Shown here: positions 54,438-56,364 of the stretch, in pieces
How the letters are laid out: the number at the start of each line of letters is the position of its first letter
How positions within the stretch are numbered: position 1 is the first letter of the stretch
Source of the DNA: Oscillospiraceae bacterium
GTDB lineage: Bacteria; Bacillota_A; Clostridia; Oscillospirales; Oscillospiraceae
NCBI GenBank assembly: GCA_017415945.1
Contig: JAFQDR010000055.1
Span: 1-56,364, forward strand
Length of the DNA stretch: 56,364 nt
Direction: 5' to 3'
Translations under genes and position numbers: made by a program
The notes under the pieces: generated by a model
What the model was told of the DNA's origin: nothing
The model's input: only the letters and a program-made list of their open reading frames with translations
Databases searched by the model: none

Positions 54438-56364
54438 TTACTTCTTGCCTTCGGGGAGTGTGCCGTTGTATTCAGCGATTCTGTAGGTGTACTTGGGGAG
54501 CGGTGCTTCCAGTACATCTTCCCATCTGGGATCGAGATCTGCGCCGTACTGTGCGGCATAAACCAGGATGTTTGCGGCATCGCGTGCATCGAGCACGGAA
54601 CCGTCTGCGCCGCAGTCCTCGGATTCACCGGTGACATCGGCCAGGAAGTATGCGAAGTATTCCAGCATGGTGTCGGTTTCGGAATAGAGGTAAGCCTCCA
54701 GACCTGCGCCCTTTGCGGCAGCGTAGATCAGAATCTCGGCTGCGTCAACGGCATCGGGCATACCGTCGAGTGTTGCGTCACCCTTCACTGCGATGTAAGC
54801 GGTTGCGTTGGTTTCTGTAACCTGACCATCAATGCGTACCGGAATGGAACCGATGTAGCAAACCTGATAATCATACTCGGGCTTGACAACGCCGTTTTCA
54901 TCGAGCACCTGGGTTTCGAATACGGTTTCAGGATTCTGCCAGCTATCCACGTCAAATGCGATGTCCAGAGTCGTCCAGTCGGATACGATCTCTGCTTCGC
55001 CTGTAGAACCATCGGAGTACAGTGCGTATCTTGTGATCACATCGATCAGATCCTCGGCAGCAAATGCTCTGGGGTCGTGAGAGAAGTAGAACTTGTCCTT
55101 GCCGGTCACCTCATAGGTGTAGCCAACAACTGTGGTGGTTATGGGCGGCTCGGTCGTTGTAGTCTCTTCCGTTGTGGTTGTCTCAGCAGTTGTAGTGGTT
55201 TCGGAAGTTGTGGTTGTCTCAGCAGTTGTAGTGGTTTCGGAAGTTGTGGTTGTCGCTGCTGTAGTGGTTGTTGCGGAAGTTGTGGTGGTTGCTGCTGTAG
55301 TAGTTGCTGCGGGAGTCGTGGTTGTCGCTGCGGTAGTGGTTGTTGCGGAAGTTGTGGTGGTTGCTGCGGTAGTAGTTGTTGCGGGAGTCGTGGTTGTCGC
55401 AGCGGTAGTGGTTGTTGCGGGAGTCGTGGTTGTCGCAGCGGTAGTAGTTGTAGCGGGAGTCGTGGTGGTTGCTGCTGTAGTGGTTGTCGCTGCTGTAGTG
55501 GTTGTCGCAGCGGTAGTAGTTGTCGCGGGAGTCGTGGTGGTTGCTGCTGTGGTGGTTGTAGCGGGAGTCGTGGTGGTTGCTGCTGTAGTGGTTGTTGCGG
55601 GAGTCGTGGTTGTCGCAGCGGTAGTAGTTGTTGCGGAAGTCGTGGTTGTAGCGGGAGTTGTAGAAGTTGTAGTCGTGGGTGTTGTGGAAGTTGTGGTTGT
55701 AGGTGTTGTGGAAGTTGTGGTTGTAGGTGTTGTGGATGTTGCGGGAGATGTTGTGGTGGTCATTACGGCTGTCGTGGTCGTTGCAGAAGTCGTGGTTGTC
55801 ACTGCGGGAGTGGTTGTTGTTTCAGCAACGGTCGTAGTCGCTTCCGTTGTTGCGGATGTTTCAGTTGTTGTGAAAGCCTCGGTTTCCTCGGTGGGAAGCA
55901 CTTCGATCCAGCCGGAAGTTGTGGTGGGAATCAGTTCGATCATATCGGCATTGAACAGAGAGAGCTCTTCAAATGCGAGATCGTAGCGCGTGCCGGCAGC
56001 GGCATCCTCGGGAATCAGGAAGGTGATTTCGAAGACAACAGCGCCGTCTTCAGCGATGTAATTCTGCTCCGCATCATAATCCGTACCGTTGAAGGTCAGC
56101 GTATCGAGGTTGTAGATGAAGTCGAGGGCTGCATAAGCATCGCCTGCGGCAGGAGCGGGATCAGCCTGTGCGATGGGGCCTGCATCTGCGGTCATGTCGA
56201 GCATGTAGCTTGTGATGCCGTCCGTGTCGCCCTTGACAGTGACAGAGATGGTCACAGTCTCGCCGGCCTTGGCAGCACCGGTACCAATGATCCATTCAGC
56301 ATCGATTTCGCTGCTGCCGGGTGTGGTTTCGGTGGTCTCTGTCGTGGTGGCTTCTGTGGTGGTC
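54438..56364 (-). CDS. Cohesin and dockerin protein with Thr-rich linker (scaffoldin-like, 5' end outside window)
   Basis: At least 642 codons are visible; the frame stays open to the window edge, so the true start is outside. In order: a Thr-rich linker, a cohesin-type domain (EWIIGTGAAKAGETVTISV ... GAVVFEITFLIPEDAAAGT ... SGWIEVL), a repetitive threonine linker of about 250 residues, a small beta domain, and a C-terminal dockerin with two Ca-binding repeats (GDATLDGMPDAVDAAEILIY and DGSVLDARDAANILVYAAQY). A protein with both modules links cellulosome components as a ruminococcal adaptor or primary scaffoldin. An upstream Thr linker suggests more cohesins beyond the edge. Codon use is GC-rich like the left flank. 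Confidence 0.85.
   Translation of the reverse strand, partial: TTTEATTTETTETTPGSSEIDAEWIIGTGAAKAGETVTISVTVKGDTDGITSYMLDMTADAGPIAQADPAPAAGDAYAALDFIYNLDTLTFNGTDYDAEQNYIAEDGAVVFEITFLIPEDAAAGTRYDLAFEELSLFNADMIELIPTTTSGWIEVLPTEETEAFTTTETSATTEATTTVAETTTTPAVTTTTSATTTTAVMTTTTSPATSTTPTTTTSTTPTTTTSTTPTTTTSTTPATTTTSATTTTAATTTTPATTTTAATTTTPATTTTAATTTTPATTTTAATTTTAATTTTAATTTTPATTTTAATTTTPATTTTAATTTTPATTTTAATTTTSATTTTAATTTTPAATTTAATTTTSATTTTAATTTTSETTTTAETTTTSETTTTAETTTTEETTTTEPPITTTVVGYTYEVTGKDKFYFSHDPRAFAAEDLIDVITRYALYSDGSTGEAEIVSDWTTLDIAFDVDSWQNPETVFETQVLDENGVVKPEYDYQVCYIGSIPVRIDGQVTETNATAYIAVKGDATLDGMPDAVDAAEILIYAAAKGAGLEAYLYSETDTMLEYFAYFLADVTGESEDCGADGSVLDARDAANILVYAAQYGADLDPRWEDVLEAPLPKYTYRIAEYNGTLPEGKK
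55130..55890 (-). repeat. Thr-rich tandem coding repeat of the scaffoldin-like gene
   Basis: About 250 codons of imperfect repeats such as TTTTPATTTTAA, with Ser, Glu, Val and Pro variants toward the ends. Nearly identical units recur at multiples of 30 or 60 bp. It is a flexible, probably glycosylated linker and a likely site of replication slippage. Confidence 0.85.

Noticed and set aside
55130..55890. Regular repeats resembling a CRISPR array
   Set aside because: The repeats are imperfect threonine codons without unique spacers; part of a protein linker.
55132..55986. Open frame of 284 codons of Val/Ala repeats on the plus strand
   Set aside because: Antisense of the Thr-rich linker; the repetitive DNA has no stops in that frame by composition.

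Overview
The window looks like chromosome from a cellulosome-forming Ruminococcus-type Firmicute carrying one integrated conjugative element (ICE). The host assignment rests on a ruminococcal-type cohesin/dockerin protein with long threonine linkers at the right edge, strong AGGAGG ribosome sites and many TTGACA-17 bp-TATAAT promoters. Species cannot be read from the sequence. The flanks (1-2.6 kb and 46-56.4 kb) use GC-rich codons. The element (about 2.6-46.0 kb) is visibly more AT-rich, which fits horizontal acquisition.

Left flank: the tail of a probable paralogue, a solute-binding lipoprotein gene, and an intact tRNA-Trp(CCA). The last 23 bp of the tRNA gene recur exactly at 45988-46010, next to a tyrosine integrase. 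These repeats are attL and attR and bound an element of about 43.4 kb. The element's left end holds unusual regulatory DNA: a pair of face-to-face promoters, a membrane-protein gene, a rightward cassette of small unknown genes whose two promoters carry the same ACTCA-n-TGAGT palindrome, a small HTH protein, and a compact type I toxin-antitoxin locus with a hydrophobic 34-aa toxin.

The rest of the element is read leftward as a nearly continuous series of overlapping genes. In transcription order these are integrase, AbrB-like protein, an unknown protein, ParA, ParB, a small membrane protein, DnaQ-like exonuclease, zinc-ribbon membrane protein, a DUF6075-like protein, Ssb, two small unknowns, PcfB-like protein, VirD4/TcpA coupling protein, two pilin-like VirB2 proteins, VirB6-like, PrgI, VirB4, a coiled-coil membrane protein, two further membrane proteins, a DUF4315-like protein, topoisomerase III, small ORFs, a winged-helix Rep-like protein, a 3,489-codon methylase/SNF2-helicase giant, a TOPRIM primase-like protein, a MobV/Pre relaxase and TraX. 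The order resembles the Tn1549/CTn family of Firmicute ICEs. ParAB, Ssb, topoisomerase III and Rep-like genes suggest autonomous maintenance of the excised circle. No antibiotic-resistance cargo is visible.

Right flank: the displaced tRNA terminator, a CPBP protease, a membrane-anchored M4 metallopeptidase, a promoter with a highly structured leader in front of an S41-peptidase membrane protein, an ECF sigma/anti-sigma pair, and the cohesin-dockerin protein running off the window.

The least expected signals are: a 24-nt motif (core GTTGATACATRTAGCACA) repeated seven times in the element, always on the sense strand and always in one reading frame when inside genes; a 193-codon TnpV-like ORF nested out of frame in the giant gene; a roughly 68-nt terminator-ended RNA antisense to the rep-like gene; and the palindrome-controlled small-gene cassette.
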